From Synechocystis sp. LKSZ1 (GTDB taxonomy: Bacteria; Cyanobacteriota; Cyanobacteriia; Cyanobacteriales; Microcystaceae), in NCBI RefSeq assembly GCF_040436315.1, contig NZ_AP031572.1, forward strand, positions 1,178,001 to 1,242,000: a DNA stretch of 64,000 nt. Reading direction: 5' to 3'. Shown here one piece after another: positions 17,634 through 27,927 of this stretch. A program made the position numbers and the translations under genes. Under the pieces are notes generated by a model. The model saw only the letters and a list, made by a program, of their open reading frames with translations. It did no database searches and was not told the DNA's origin. How positions within the stretch are numbered: position 1 is the first letter of the stretch; each line of letters starts with the position of its first letter.

Positions 17634-18794
17634 ATGAAAGCCATGATTTTGGCTGCGGGAAAAGGAACTCGGGTACGACCGATTACCCACACCATTCCCA
17701 AACCCATGATCCCAATTTTGCAGAAACCGGTGATGGAGTTTCTGTTGGAACTTCTGCGCCAGCATGGCTTTGATCAAATTATGGTCAACGTCAGTCATCT
17801 CGCCGAAGAAATTGAGAGCTATTTTCGCGACGGCCAACGCTTTGGCGTACAAATCGCCTATTCTTTTGAGGGTAATATTGTCGATGGCAATTTAGTTGGC
17901 CAGGCCCTGGGCTCTGCCGGTGGTTTAAAACGTATTCAAGAATTTAATCCTTTCTTTGACGAAACCTTTGTCGTGCTGTGTGGCGATGCGCTGATTGACC
18001 TCGACCTCACCGCTGCTGTCCAGTTTCACCGCGAGAAAAAGGCCCTGGCCACCATTGTCACCAAATCCGTCCCTAAGGAAATTGTCTCCAGTTATGGGGT
18101 GGTGGTGACGGATGCCGATGGACGCATCCAGGCCTTCCAGGAGAAACCCCCCGTGGAGGAGGCCCTCAGTACCCAGATCAATACAGGGATCTACATTTTT
18201 GAGCCGGAAATCATTGACTATATTCCTCCCAACCAGCAATACGATCTAGGCGGCGACCTGTTTCCCCAGTTGGTGGCCAAAGGACTGCCCTTCTACGCCG
18301 TGGATATGGACTTTGAATGGGTAGATATTGGCAAAGTCCCCGACTACTGGCACGCGATCCGGGGGGTACTACGACGGGAAATTAAAAATGTGGCTATTCC
18401 GGGTACAGAGGTCAAGCCTGGGGTATTTACCGGCCTGAACGTGGCTGTCAATTGGGATAAGGTTCACATCGAAGGGCCAGTCTATATTGGCGGTATGACC
18501 CGTATCGAAGACGGAGCTCGTATTATTGGCCCTAGTATGATTGGGCCGAGTTGCTGGATTTGTAGTGGGGCCGTGGTGGACAATAGCGTTATTTTTGAAT
18601 ATTCTCGTCTTGGCCCTGGCGTGCGGTTGGTGGATAAATTAGTCTTTGGCCGCTACTGCGTGGATAAAACCGGCGCGGCCATTGATGTCCAGGCGGCGGC
18701 TCTGGATTGGCTGATTACCGATGCTCGCCAGATTCCTCTCTACGATGACAAGCCCACCCCCCAGGCCATTGCCGACCTTCTTAAAACCGATTAG
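17634..18794 (+). CDS. NDP-sugar pyrophosphorylase, mannose-1-phosphate guanylyltransferase type
   Basis: This 386-residue protein has an N-terminal nucleotidyltransferase domain with the signature LAAGKGTRVRPIT and KPMIP. It also has the metal-binding aspartate in VLCGDALIDLD and INTGIYIFEP. The C-terminal 130 residues are a left-handed beta-helix with hexapeptide-like repeats (IEGPVYIGGMTRI, IIGPSMIGPSC). It should make an activated sugar such as GDP-mannose for glycan or exopolysaccharide synthesis. The precise sugar and nucleotide cannot be told from the sequence. It is convergent with aar, 6 bases apart. Confidence 0.85.
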   Translation: MKAMILAAGKGTRVRPITHTIPKPMIPILQKPVMEFLLELLRQHGFDQIMVNVSHLAEEIESYFRDGQRFGVQIAYSFEGNIVDGNLVGQALGSAGGLKRIQEFNPFFDETFVVLCGDALIDLDLTAAVQFHREKKALATIVTKSVPKEIVSSYGVVVTDADGRIQAFQEKPPVEEALSTQINTGIYIFEPEIIDYIPPNQQYDLGGDLFPQLVAKGLPFYAVDMDFEWVDIGKVPDYWHAIRGVLRREIKNVAIPGTEVKPGVFTGLNVAVNWDKVHIEGPVYIGGMTRIEDGARIIGPSMIGPSCWICSGAVVDNSVIFEYSRLGPGVRLVDKLVFGRYCVDKTGAAIDVQAAALDWLITDARQIPLYDDKPTPQAIADLLKTD

Positions 18795-18800
18795 GTAACG

Positions 18801-19823
18801 CTACCAAGCCAGTAGGGGTTGAAAACCATGTTTTACTGAGGCCTGGCCAATTTGCTCCATTTTGGCTACAGTAATTTGGTTACGGCCCCAAGAAAAGTTC
18901 GTATGCCACCCCTCAAACTCGAGGAGAATCGCCTCGGCAAAGCAGGCAAACATTTGGCGAGACGGAATGTCCATATTGACAATTTCCATAATCTGCCAAT
19001 CAATATCGAGGGAATGCTCGACAATGCCGCCCTTGAGGACATGAACCCCCTGGGACTGAATTTTACTATCCAGGTTTTTGGGGTAGCCGCCATCAATAAT
19101 CAAACAGGGTTTTTTCAAGGTCGCTGCCTCAATTTCTACCCCCTTGGGCATACTGGCTACCCAGACAATGATATCGGCCTGGGGCAGAGCCTCTTGTAAC
19201 TCCATAATTTTGCCGCGCCCCAGTTCTGCCTGGAGATTTTCAAGACGCTCTCGATTGCGGGCAATGAGCAAAAGTTCTCCCACCTGATTTTTTTGGTCGA
19301 GCCAACGACAGACTGCGCTACCGATGTCCCCCGTGGCCCCGCAAACGGCCACCGTTGCTTGGCTAAGATCCAGCCCAAGGTGCTTGGCGCCAGCCTCTAC
19401 CTGACGACAAATAATATAAGCAGTATGGGTATTACCCGTGGTAAAACGCTCAAACTCTAGCTCTACGTTTCGCACCTGGGCATTGTCCTTGAGGTTAAAT
19501 TCCTCGAAAATAATGGAGGAGAAGCCTCCTAGGGCTGTAATTTGAATGTTGGACTTCTGGGCCAGGGCCATGGCGTTGAGAATTTTTCGGATCGCGGCCT
19601 TAATCCGTCGGTTAAGTAACATTTCCGGTAAAAAACAGGACTCAATATACTTGCCCTCAATGGTTTGCCCTGTCACACTGGTCACATGGAAGGAATCGAC
19701 AATTTGGGGGGGCGCTGCGCACCAAAAATCCAGACCTTGATTGGCGTACTCGGGGTAGCCCAGGGCCTCCGCCACGGACTGAGCGTGTTCTAAGCTAGTA
19801 AGATGACCAATAAGTCCAAACAT
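18801..19823 (-). CDS. aar: Long-chain acyl-ACP reductase
   Basis: This 340-residue protein starts [18 protein letters not shown] and carries an NADPH-binding motif [15 protein letters not shown] conserved cysteine in QMFACFAEA is the likely site of acyl-thioester formation. AAR reduces fatty acyl-ACP to fatty aldehyde, which aldehyde-deformylating oxygenase (ADO) turns into alkanes. In most cyanobacteria ado sits next to aar, but no ado lies on either side here, nor the accA gene often found downstream. The gene is divergent from rpoC1, with about 500 bases between. Confidence 0.95.
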   Translation of the reverse strand: MFGLIGHLTSLEHAQSVAEALGYPEYANQGLDFWCAAPPQIVDSFHVTSVTGQTIEGKYIESCFLPEMLLNRRIKAAIRKILNAMALAQKSNIQITALGGFSSIIFEEFNLKDNAQVRNVELEFERFTTGNTHTAYIICRQVEAGAKHLGLDLSQATVAVCGATGDIGSAVCRWLDQKNQVGELLLIARNRERLENLQAELGRGKIMELQEALPQADIIVWVASMPKGVEIEAATLKKPCLIIDGGYPKNLDSKIQSQGVHVLKGGIVEHSLDIDWQIMEIVNMDIPSRQMFACFAEAILLEFEGWHTNFSWGRNQITVAKMEQIGQASVKHGFQPLLAW

Positions 19824-20329
19824 TGATGACAGCGAAAAAAATTTCAGCGACGGAAAAGTAGATTAATTATAGAGAGTAGGATAACATTTGCCAAATTTCC
19901 CTCCTTGGCTCTACCGGCGATAACCAGAAGCAGTCTGCAACCACAACCTGGAACTCACGACCAAGCCGTAGCCCGCTCCCGCTCTCCGGCTACTAGGAAA
20001 TTTCTAGGCAATGCTCCGCCAAAAGCGAGTATAATCATTAGGCTATACTCTAGTCGTCTTCGGCCTTTTCCCTCCCTGACGCTCACGTAATCCTTCAGTC
20101 AATTAAGAATGGCATAATCTTTTTGTATCCTTGCCTCCCAGGCCTCTCCCAACGATTTGGTGAGGGGATAAAAGCACCTCGATATTTATTCATGACGACT
20201 ATACGTCTCTCCTAAAAGCATCCCCAGCGGGTCAAGCTAAAATTCTTGGCTTTTCCTTGCTTCCCAATTCAGTCCTTGTCAAGGGCCCCCAATCCTTCTT
20301 CCTTCTACATTTTGTTGCATAATTCAGGC
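19824..20329. other. Divergent intergenic region between aar and rpoC1 (506 bases)
   Basis: It must hold the promoters of aar (minus) and rpoC1 (plus). A TATAAT hexamer lies at 20030-20035 within an inverted repeat (next entry), but without a good -35 box. If used, it would give rpoC1 a leader of about 290 bases. In-frame codons upstream of 20330 look non-coding in composition. No RNA gene is apparent to me. Confidence 0.45.
20027..20050. repeat. Inverted repeat containing a TATAAT box upstream of rpoC1
   Basis: GAGTATA (20027-20033) and TATACTC (20044-20050) are perfect inverted arms around 10 bases. The left arm includes a plus-strand TATAAT. It could be an operator over a promoter or a hairpin in the rpoC1 leader. 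Confidence 0.45.
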
Positions 20330-22210
20330 ATGAAAGCATCCACAGAACCCCGGTTTGACTACGTCAAAATTGCTATCGCCTCACCGGAACGCATCCGGCA
20401 ATGGGGAGAGCGCACGCTTCCCAATGGGACACTGGTTGGGGAAGTGACCAAACCCGAAACCATCAATTACCGTACCCTCAAGCCGGAAATGGATGGTCTG
20501 TTCTGTGAAAAAATCTTTGGCCCCTCGAAGGACTGGGAATGTTGGTGTGGCAAGTACAAACGAGTCCGCCACCGGGGCATTGTCTGTGAACGTTGTGGTG
20601 TAGAAGTCACTGAGTCCCGTGTGCGTCGCCACCGCATGGGCTACATCAAGTTAGCGGCCCCCGTCACCCATGTGTGGTACCTGAAGGGCATTCCCAGCTA
20701 CCTGAGTATTCTTCTCGACATGCCCCTGCGGGATGTGGAGCAAATAGTCTATTTCAATGCCTACGTTGTCCTCAATCCGGGTAATGCCAGCAACTTGCAG
20801 TACAAGCAACTGCTGACGGAAGACCAATGGATCGAGATTGAAGATCAGATCTACGCCGAAGATTCGGAACTCTACGGCATTGAAGTAGGGATTGGGGCTG
20901 AAGCCATTCAACGCCTCCTCGAAGAACTCAACCTAGAGGAAGAAGCGGAAAAACTGCGGGAGGAAATTCTCAATAGTAAAGGGCAAAAACGGGCCAAGTT
21001 AATTAAGCGTCTGCGGGTAATTGATAACTTCATTGCCACCAATTCCCAGGCAGAATGGATGGTGCTGTCGGTGATTCCCGTCATTCCTCCTGATTTGCGT
21101 CCCATGGTGCAACTAGACGGGGGCCGTTTTGCTACCTCCGACCTTAATGATCTCTACCGTCGGGTAATTAACCGCAATAACCGTCTGGCCCGTTTGCAGG
21201 AAATTCTGGCCCCGGAAATTATTGTGCGTAATGAAAAACGGATGCTCCAGGAGGCAGTTGATGCCCTAATTGACAACGGCCGACGGGGCCGCACCGTGGT
21301 CGGGGCCAATAACCGCCCTCTCAAGTCTCTGTCTGACATCATTGAAGGGAAACAGGGCCGGTTCCGTCAAAACCTGCTGGGTAAACGGGTAGATTACTCC
21401 GGTCGTTCCGTCATCGTCGTTGGCCCTAACCTCAAAATCTACCAGTGTGGCCTACCCCGAGAAATGGCCATTGAATTATTCCAACCCTTTGTCATTCACC
21501 GACTGATTAAGCTCAACATCGTTAACAATATCAAGGCCGCCAAGAAAAAAATCCTGCGAGGGGAGCCCGAAGTCTGGACTGTCCTCGAAGAAGTGATTAC
21601 GGGCCACCCCGTGATGCTAAACCGGGCACCGACCCTACACCGCTTAGGCATTCAGGCCTTTGAACCGATCCTGGTGGATGGTCGAGCCATTCAACTCCAT
21701 CCCCTCGTCTGTCCGGCCTTTAATGCTGACTTTGATGGGGACCAAATGGCGGTTCACGTTCCCCTTTCCCTGGAATCCCAGGCGGAAGCGCGGCTGTTGA
21801 TGCTGGCCTGCCACAACATTCTTTCGCCAGCAACGGGTAAACCAATCGTCGCCCCGTCCCAGGACATGGTGTTAGGTTGTTATTACCTCACGGCCGAAAA
21901 TCCCAAGGCCCAGAAGGGCGCCGGCCGCTACTTCGCCAGTATTAATGATGCCCTCAAGGCCTACGACCAGGGCCAACTAGACCTCCATGCTTCGGTGTGG
22001 ATTCGCTACAACGATCCTGATGTTGTTACCGAAAAACCCGATATTGAAGTACTCAAGCAAGAGGAACTCGAGGACGGTACCATCATGAAATACTATCGGG
22101 AACGGAAGGTACGGGAAACGGCCGGTGGAGAAATGTTGGCGCAATATATCCAAACGACCCCAGGCCGAATCATTTACAACAAAACCATCATGGATGCCTT
22201 GACGTTTTAG
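20330..22210 (+). CDS. rpoC1: RNA polymerase subunit gamma (split beta')
   Basis: This 626-residue subunit equals the N-terminal half of bacterial beta', as in all cyanobacteria. It contains the zinc-binding cysteines [20 protein letters not shown] and the active-site [12 protein letters not shown], whose aspartates hold the catalytic magnesium. [15 protein letters not shown] is also conserved. The frame opens at 20246, but the family start is [15 protein letters not shown] at ATG 20330. rpoB is not upstream and rpoC2 is not downstream (an S9 peptidase gene on the other strand follows). Most cyanobacteria keep rpoB-rpoC1-rpoC2 together; Synechocystis is a known exception. Confidence 0.97.
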   Translation: MKASTEPRFDYVKIAIASPERIRQWGERTLPNGTLVGEVTKPETINYRTLKPEMDGLFCEKIFGPSKDWECWCGKYKRVRHRGIVCERCGVEVTESRVRRHRMGYIKLAAPVTHVWYLKGIPSYLSILLDMPLRDVEQIVYFNAYVVLNPGNASNLQYKQLLTEDQWIEIEDQIYAEDSELYGIEVGIGAEAIQRLLEELNLEEEAEKLREEILNSKGQKRAKLIKRLRVIDNFIATNSQAEWMVLSVIPVIPPDLRPMVQLDGGRFATSDLNDLYRRVINRNNRLARLQEILAPEIIVRNEKRMLQEAVDALIDNGRRGRTVVGANNRPLKSLSDIIEGKQGRFRQNLLGKRVDYSGRSVIVVGPNLKIYQCGLPREMAIELFQPFVIHRLIKLNIVNNIKAAKKKILRGEPEVWTVLEEVITGHPVMLNRAPTLHRLGIQAFEPILVDGRAIQLHPLVCPAFNADFDGDQMAVHVPLSLESQAEARLLMLACHNILSPATGKPIVAPSQDMVLGCYYLTAENPKAQKGAGRYFASINDALKAYDQGQLDLHASVWIRYNDPDVVTEKPDIEVLKQEELEDGTIMKYYRERKVRETAGGEMLAQYIQTTPGRIIYNKTIMDALTF

Positions 22211-22321
22211 ACTTAGCTGGATTCGGGGGGCTCTGGTGGAATGTTCCCCTCAATCGGCTAAAACTAGGGGTGTTATTAATCATTGCAAGGGCCTTTTTTC
22301 AGTCCATCAGCTCCCTAACCG

Positions 22322-24250
22322 CTAAAGATTCATGATTTCTACTGGAGCCAGGGCCTCGGCGGGTATAAAGCCAAAAATACGGCTATAGAAATAAAATTCC
22401 CCTTCCAAGGCCCGTTTGATATTGGCGGCGATGCGAAATCCGTGTTGTTCCTCTGCAAAGGGAACGTAGGCCACGGGAATGCCTTTTTCCCGCAAGGCCG
22501 CTACCATCGCCTCCGCTTGAGGGGGAGGAACGACCTTATCTTCCAGGCCCTGAAAGAAGATGACTGGACAATGCAAACGCTCTAGGGCATAGATTGGTGA
22601 GCGTTGTCGATAGCGGTCAATGGCTTCGGGGTAGGGGCCAACCAGACGGTCGAGGTAACGGGCCTCAAATTTGTGGGTGTCCTTAGCCAGGGCCTCCAGG
22701 TCGCTGACCCCATAGTAGCTAGCACCGGCCTTGAAGGTATCGTGGAAGGTCAGGGCCGCTAAGGTAGTATAGCCGCCAGCACTTCCCCCGGAAATGGCTA
22801 ATTTATCGCTATCTACCCAACCTTGATCAACCAAATATTGAGCGGCGGCCACACAATCTGCAACATCAACGCAACCCCATTGGCCCTCTAGGCGCTGGCG
22901 GTAGGCTCGACCATAGCCCGTACTCCCTCCGTAGTTGACATCGAGGTAGGCAAAACCACGACTTGTCCAGTACTGTACCCGGAGGTTGAGGGCATTGCTG
23001 GCCTGGGCTGTTGGGCCTCCATGGCTTTTCACCAGCAGAGGCGGCCGCTCTCCAGCCAGGCCCTGATAATCCTTGTTTTGGGGGGGATAGTACCAAGCGT
23101 GGGCAATGTGGTGGTCACGGGTGGGGAAACTAATGGCCTGGGGCCTGGAGAGATAGCCCGGATCTAAGGTCACATCACTGGAGCGTTTTAGTACCTGCCA
23201 GGCCTGGCAGGATAGATCGGTGGTCACCACCCTCGCGGCTTCCGTGGGAGAACTGGCAATACAAACCAACGTTTGGCCGTTGCAGGCCAAGGAAGAAAAA
23301 TTGCTGTTATCGGTTTTTAGGGCTGTTAGCGTTTGATGTTGTAGATCAAGGCAGGCTAGGTGCCAATATCCATCTTGGCTATAGGTACAAATAATCGTGT
23401 TGGCATCAGTAAAGCTGTAGGTAGATAGGCTAAAAACCCAGTGGGGATAGGCAAATTCTGCAGCCATGGGGTAAAGCGGTTGAATCTGGCCCTGATGGTA
23501 GCGATAGAGATTCCACCAGCCGGAACGGTCACTAGAAAAGTAGAGACCGCCATCGGGCCCCCACTTAGGTTCATGGATGGATTCCGCCAGCTCCAGCCCC
23601 GCTAGACAGTGAGGATTCACCAAATCCCCGTTATCCGCAATCTCGGCTAACCACAATTGGCTGTTGTCCCAGGGTAGATTGGGATGATCCCAACTCATCC
23701 AGGCCAAAGATTGACCATCGGGGCTAAGGCGGGGGGCCGCATAAAAATTACTTCCCTGGGCCAGCGGCGTGACTTTGCCTGTGACCAGATCTATCGCTAC
23801 TAACAAATTTTCGGGTTCTTGTCCCGGCAGGGTATGGTCTTCACAGACGGCGATCAGACGTTGACGCGCAGAATCTAAGACAAAATCCGCATAGCGTTGA
23901 GTCGTCCCTTGGGTTAGGGCCTGGGGTTCCTGGCCAGGGCCTTGTCGATAGAGTTGATTATCGGCAAAGTGGCTAAAATAAACCGTTCCCCCTGAAACCA
24001 GAAAGGCCCCACCACCGTACTCATGCACCCGTGTTCGCACATTGAAGGGGGCCGGGGTGATATCCTCGGCCTGGCCCTGGCGATAGCGCACCAGCACATT
24101 GCGCCCCTTTTCCTGGGGCCGGCTTTCTAACCAATAGATGTCATCGCCATCCCAAACAACAGCCCCCAGGCCAATACTACTGGCCAAAATTGTATCGGCG
24201 GTGAGGGGGGAAGACCAACTACCGTAGGGCGCAAGAGTGGGATTTGTCAT
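22322..24250 (-). CDS. S9 family prolyl oligopeptidase / acylaminoacyl-peptidase
   Basis: The protein has 642 residues and no signal peptide. The N-terminal 370 residues have TolB/beta-propeller repeats (SPDGQSLAWMSWD, KWGPDGGLYFSSDRSG). The C-terminal catalytic domain is an alpha/beta hydrolase: LLVKSHGGPTAQ, then the serine in ISGGSAGGYT, the acid in FFQGLEDKVVPP and the histidine in EQHGFR. Such enzymes cut short peptides or remove acylated N-terminal residues in the cytoplasm. It lies downstream of gyrA on the same strand but after a terminator. Confidence 0.92.
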   Translation of the reverse strand: MTNPTLAPYGSWSSPLTADTILASSIGLGAVVWDGDDIYWLESRPQEKGRNVLVRYRQGQAEDITPAPFNVRTRVHEYGGGAFLVSGGTVYFSHFADNQLYRQGPGQEPQALTQGTTQRYADFVLDSARQRLIAVCEDHTLPGQEPENLLVAIDLVTGKVTPLAQGSNFYAAPRLSPDGQSLAWMSWDHPNLPWDNSQLWLAEIADNGDLVNPHCLAGLELAESIHEPKWGPDGGLYFSSDRSGWWNLYRYHQGQIQPLYPMAAEFAYPHWVFSLSTYSFTDANTIICTYSQDGYWHLACLDLQHQTLTALKTDNSNFSSLACNGQTLVCIASSPTEAARVVTTDLSCQAWQVLKRSSDVTLDPGYLSRPQAISFPTRDHHIAHAWYYPPQNKDYQGLAGERPPLLVKSHGGPTAQASNALNLRVQYWTSRGFAYLDVNYGGSTGYGRAYRQRLEGQWGCVDVADCVAAAQYLVDQGWVDSDKLAISGGSAGGYTTLAALTFHDTFKAGASYYGVSDLEALAKDTHKFEARYLDRLVGPYPEAIDRYRQRSPIYALERLHCPVIFFQGLEDKVVPPPQAEAMVAALREKGIPVAYVPFAEEQHGFRIAANIKRALEGEFYFYSRIFGFIPAEALAPVEIMNL

Positions 24251-24258
24251 AGCGGCAG

Positions 24259-24291
24259 AAAAAAAAAAGAATGGGCCAGTGAGGTTGGCCC
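24259..24291 (-). terminator. Rho-independent terminator of gyrA
   Basis: On the minus strand GGGCCA pairs with TGGCCC around a 7-base loop, followed by ATTC and a run of ten T (A tract 24259-24268 on the plus strand). It lies 70 bases after gyrA and 9 bases before the S9 peptidase start. Confidence 0.8.
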
Positions 24292-24361
24292 TAACCAGAA
24301 ACGGGCCAGTTTCCCAGGAAGGGAGATATTCGAAGGCGAATGACAGGTCTAGTTACACCGA

Positions 24362-26938
24362 TTACTCGTCGGCGCTTTCTTCCTCCCGTTCTCCCATGGG
24401 GGGCACCAGGGCCACAGCAGCAATGGCATCGTCCTCATCCAGACGCTGGACTCGAACCCCAGTGGCATTGCGGGACTGGGGTGAAATGTCGTTGATCGAT
24501 TGCCGAATAATGATGCCTCGGTTGGTCACTAGCATCAGTTCATCATCGGGATTGACCACATGGATGGCCACCAGGCGGTCGGTTTTGGACTTGAAGCGGA
24601 TGGCCTTGACCCCCATGCCGGCTCGGTGCTGGAGTCGGAATTGGGGAATGGGAACCCGCTTACCAAAGCCACCAGTGGTAATGGCCAGGAGCCAAGGGCC
24701 AGGATTATCGGCCTCTTCGATCAGTTCTTCGGTATCGAGGAGATCGGCACTGTCCTCTTCCTCTAGTTCCTCCTCGCTACTGCCAATATTGGCCACAATT
24801 TGACTGGGTAAGATATCCATGCTGATCAGTTCATCCCCTGGACGGAGTTTCATGGCCCTGACCCCCCGTGTGGCCCGGCCGAGGGGCCGCAATTCCTGAG
24901 CATCGGCCTTGAAATGAATGGCCATCCCTTGGCAGGAACCAATGATGACACTATCTTCTTCCTTGGCTAAGCGAACCCAGCGCAATTGATCGCCTTCAGT
25001 GAGGGAAATTGCAATCAGGCCATTGGAGCGAATATTACTAAAGGCTGAAAGGGCCGTTTTTTTGATAAAGCCCTGGCGCGTCAGCATGATGAAGTAGGTA
25101 TCTTCGCTGAACTCAGACACCGTCACCAGGGAGGTAATTTTCTCATCCTTGGGAATGGGTAACATCTGCACGATGGGAACGCCACGAGCGGTGCGGGAGG
25201 CTACGGGAATTTGGTAGGCATTGAGGCTATAGACTACCCCCCGGTCGCCGAAGAAGAGGATTTTGTCGTGGTCACAGCAGGAAATAAAATGCTCGACCCC
25301 ATCGTCTTCCTTAATTTTGGCGGCAGCTTTACCCCGCGTGGCCCGGCTCTGAGTCCCAAAGGTACTGGCGGGCATCCGCTTAATGTAACCCTGTTCCGTT
25401 AATAAAATAACAGCCTGCTCGTTGGCGATCAGGTCAATATCGCCAATTTCCCCATCCTCTTGGACGATGATGGTACGGCGGGGAGAGGCATGGAGGGCCT
25501 TGATTTGCCCCAGTTCCTCCTCGATCAGGGCATCGATCCGCTCGCGGCGGGCCAAAATATCCTGGAGATCGGCAATTTTAAGCTGGAGTTCCTCATGCTC
25601 TGCGGTGATTTTTTCCGCTTCCAGGGCCGTTAACCGACGCAATTGCATCTGAAGAATGGCATCGGCCTGGACTTCTGACAGGCCAAAATTCTCAACCAAC
25701 TCGGTTTTAGCCGTAGCGGTATCGGCGGCCCCCCGGATCAGACGAATCACAGCATCGAGCTGGTCGAGGGCAATCAGTAGGCCCTGGAGCAGGTGGTCTC
25801 GTTCTTCGGCCTTGCGTAATTCGTAGCGCGTCCGGCGGGTCAGGGTTTCAACGCGAAAGTCAAGGAAAACCGTTAGAAAACGCTTGAGGTTGAGGGTCTG
25901 GGGTTCGCCGTTCACCAGGGCCAGGAGGTTGGCCCCAAAGTTACTCTGGAGGGGCGTTTGCTTGTAGAGGTTATTCAGCACCACGCGGGGATAGGCATCC
26001 CGTTTCAGTTCAATCACGATACGCATACCATCGCGGTCGCTTTCATCCCGAATATCGGAAATGCCCTCCAGTTTTTTCTCGTTCACCAATTCCGCAATCC
26101 GTTCAATCAGAGCGGCCTTATTGGTTTGGTAGGGGAGTTGGGTAATGATGATCGCTTCTTTGTCCTGGCGGCCCCGTTGTTCGAGAGTTTCAATCTCCGC
26201 CACGCCCCGCATAGTGATCGAACCCCGCCCAGTTAGATAGGCCTCGCGGATACCGGAACGCCCTAAAATCTGCCCCCCAGTGGGAAAGTCCGGCCCAGGA
26301 ATATATTGCATTAGTCCCCGGTCATCGAGCTCAGGATTGTGGATCAGGGCAACGGTGGCATCGATCAATTCCCCTAGGTTGTGGGGCGGGATGTTGGTGG
26401 CCATACCCACGGCAATGCCGGAAGAGCCATTGAGGAGTAGTTGAGGAATGCGGGCCGGCAGAACGACGGGTTCCTGCTGGGAGCCGTCAAAGTTATCGAT
26501 AAAATCAACGGTTTCGGCTTCGATGTCCCGCAGGAGGGCATTGGTGGTTAAGGTTTGCAGGCGACATTCGGTGTAACGCATGGCCGCTGGGGGGTCGTTA
26601 TCCACAGAACCGAAATTGCCATGACCATTAATCAGCGGGTCTCGCATGGAAAAATCCTGGGCCATGCGGACGAGGGCGTCATAAACCGCCGTGTCACCGT
26701 GGGGATGATATTTCCCTAACACTTCCCCTACCACCCGCGCACATTTGCGGAAGGGCCGGTCGGGGGTTAGCCCTAGTTCATACATCGCAAACAAAATCCG
26801 CCGATGTACCGGCTTCAGACCGTCCCTGGCATCGGGGAGTGCGCGACCGACGATCACACTCATGGCGTATTCTAGGTAAGAACGCGACATTTCGTTTCTC
26901 AGATCGGTGGCGATAATACGGTCAGCAGAGGCAGTCAT
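24362..26938 (-). CDS. gyrA: DNA gyrase subunit A
   Basis: This 858-residue type II topoisomerase subunit has the catalytic tyrosine in [10 protein letters not shown] and the quinolone region [18 protein letters not shown]. Threonine stands where E. coli has Ser83; the acidic residue matching Asp87 is kept. The C-terminal half has the beta-pinwheel repeats. In place of the canonical GyrA box (QRRGGRG) is the shorter [10 protein letters not shown], as in other cyanobacterial GyrA. The tail is acidic ([19 protein letters not shown]). With GyrB it introduces negative supercoils. Confidence 0.96.
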   Translation of the reverse strand: MTASADRIIATDLRNEMSRSYLEYAMSVIVGRALPDARDGLKPVHRRILFAMYELGLTPDRPFRKCARVVGEVLGKYHPHGDTAVYDALVRMAQDFSMRDPLINGHGNFGSVDNDPPAAMRYTECRLQTLTTNALLRDIEAETVDFIDNFDGSQQEPVVLPARIPQLLLNGSSGIAVGMATNIPPHNLGELIDATVALIHNPELDDRGLMQYIPGPDFPTGGQILGRSGIREAYLTGRGSITMRGVAEIETLEQRGRQDKEAIIITQLPYQTNKAALIERIAELVNEKKLEGISDIRDESDRDGMRIVIELKRDAYPRVVLNNLYKQTPLQSNFGANLLALVNGEPQTLNLKRFLTVFLDFRVETLTRRTRYELRKAEERDHLLQGLLIALDQLDAVIRLIRGAADTATAKTELVENFGLSEVQADAILQMQLRRLTALEAEKITAEHEELQLKIADLQDILARRERIDALIEEELGQIKALHASPRRTIIVQEDGEIGDIDLIANEQAVILLTEQGYIKRMPASTFGTQSRATRGKAAAKIKEDDGVEHFISCCDHDKILFFGDRGVVYSLNAYQIPVASRTARGVPIVQMLPIPKDEKITSLVTVSEFSEDTYFIMLTRQGFIKKTALSAFSNIRSNGLIAISLTEGDQLRWVRLAKEEDSVIIGSCQGMAIHFKADAQELRPLGRATRGVRAMKLRPGDELISMDILPSQIVANIGSSEEELEEEDSADLLDTEELIEEADNPGPWLLAITTGGFGKRVPIPQFRLQHRAGMGVKAIRFKSKTDRLVAIHVVNPDDELMLVTNRGIIIRQSINDISPQSRNATGVRVQRLDEDDAIAAVALVPPMGEREEESADE

Positions 26939-27201
26939 GCAGTCACTCCAGGGAAATGGTCAGGCCTTATTTAGACAAGTAGCGTGGCTAGGGCGGTTGG
27001 CGTTGCTTCGACAAACAGCAAAATCCAGTACAGTCGCCAGAGGCCGAAGTTCCATTTTACCATTACGAGAGAAGCGACCTAAAGGGCCCTTTTTTTCGGT
27101 GTTTGAGGCCTAGAATCTCCCTTCGATAACTCTAAAGACAAGCAAGTTATAGTCAGGGTTAGCCCCGGTCAATGATTGCTTAATTTCAACCCATCCAGGT
27201 C

Positions 27202-27921
27202 ATGGCAGTGATGAATATTCTGATTGTGGAAGATGAGCCGGAAATTGCCCAGTTAATTCAAGAAACCTTGGCGCGGGAAGGATTTGATTGTCGGATAGCC
27301 AGAGATGGCCTGGCGGCTCTCCGATTATTTCAAGACTATAGTCCCGATGTAATTATTTTGGACTTAATGTTGCCCCAGTTAGATGGTCTCGAAGTTTGTA
27401 CTAGAATTCGTCAAAAACCCAACCCTAAAGACCCCTATATTTTAATGTTGACGGCCAAAGGTGAGGAAATCGACCGCATTATTGGCCTTTCGACCGGGGC
27501 CGATGATTATCTGGTGAAACCCTTTAGCCCAAGGGAATTAGTGGCACGGGTACGGGCCCTCCTGCGGCGTAGCCTGCGGTTAGGGGAAGAAAACCCACAA
27601 TCTATCCATAAAACCCAGCATTTTCAGCTTAATCTAGACCAACACATTGCGATCCGTAGCCTAGAGACAGGATTCGAGGAAGTGCTGGATTTAACCTCCC
27701 TTGAATTTAATCTACTGGCCACCTTGATCAGTTCTCCCGGCAGAGTGTGGAGTCGTAGTCAATTAATTGATCGACTGTGGGGCAATGATTTTTTTGGCGA
27801 TGATCGGGTGGTGGATACCCATATCCGCCGCCTCCGTAAAAAAGTAGAACCGGATCCTGCCAATCCCCTCTTTATCAAAACGGTGATCGGTCTAGGTTAT
27901 AAGTTTGAGGATGAAACTTAG
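27202..27921 (+). CDS. OmpR/PhoB-family response regulator
   Basis: This 239-residue two-component regulator has a receiver domain with acidic pocket EDE (residues 10-12), phospho-acceptor Asp54 in IILDLMLPQLDG, TAKG, and the conserved lysine in DDYLVKPFSP. The winged-helix DNA-binding domain is C-terminal (LTSLEFNLLATLISSPGRVWSR, then VVDTHIRRLRKKVEPDP). ATG 27202 is used; a second ATG at 27211 is also possible. No kinase gene is adjacent, so the partner is unknown. It is not clearly RpaA or RpaB by sequence. It is convergent with sdhB. Confidence 0.9.
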   Translation: MAVMNILIVEDEPEIAQLIQETLAREGFDCRIARDGLAALRLFQDYSPDVIILDLMLPQLDGLEVCTRIRQKPNPKDPYILMLTAKGEEIDRIIGLSTGADDYLVKPFSPRELVARVRALLRRSLRLGEENPQSIHKTQHFQLNLDQHIAIRSLETGFEEVLDLTSLEFNLLATLISSPGRVWSRSQLIDRLWGNDFFGDDRVVDTHIRRLRKKVEPDPANPLFIKTVIGLGYKFEDET

Positions 27922-27927
27922 AAGCCT

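Noticed and set aside
24445-24462. tRNA T-loop-like string (GGACTCGAACCCC)
   Set aside because: It lies inside gyrA in a conserved coding stretch, and no acceptor stem or anticodon arm surrounds it.
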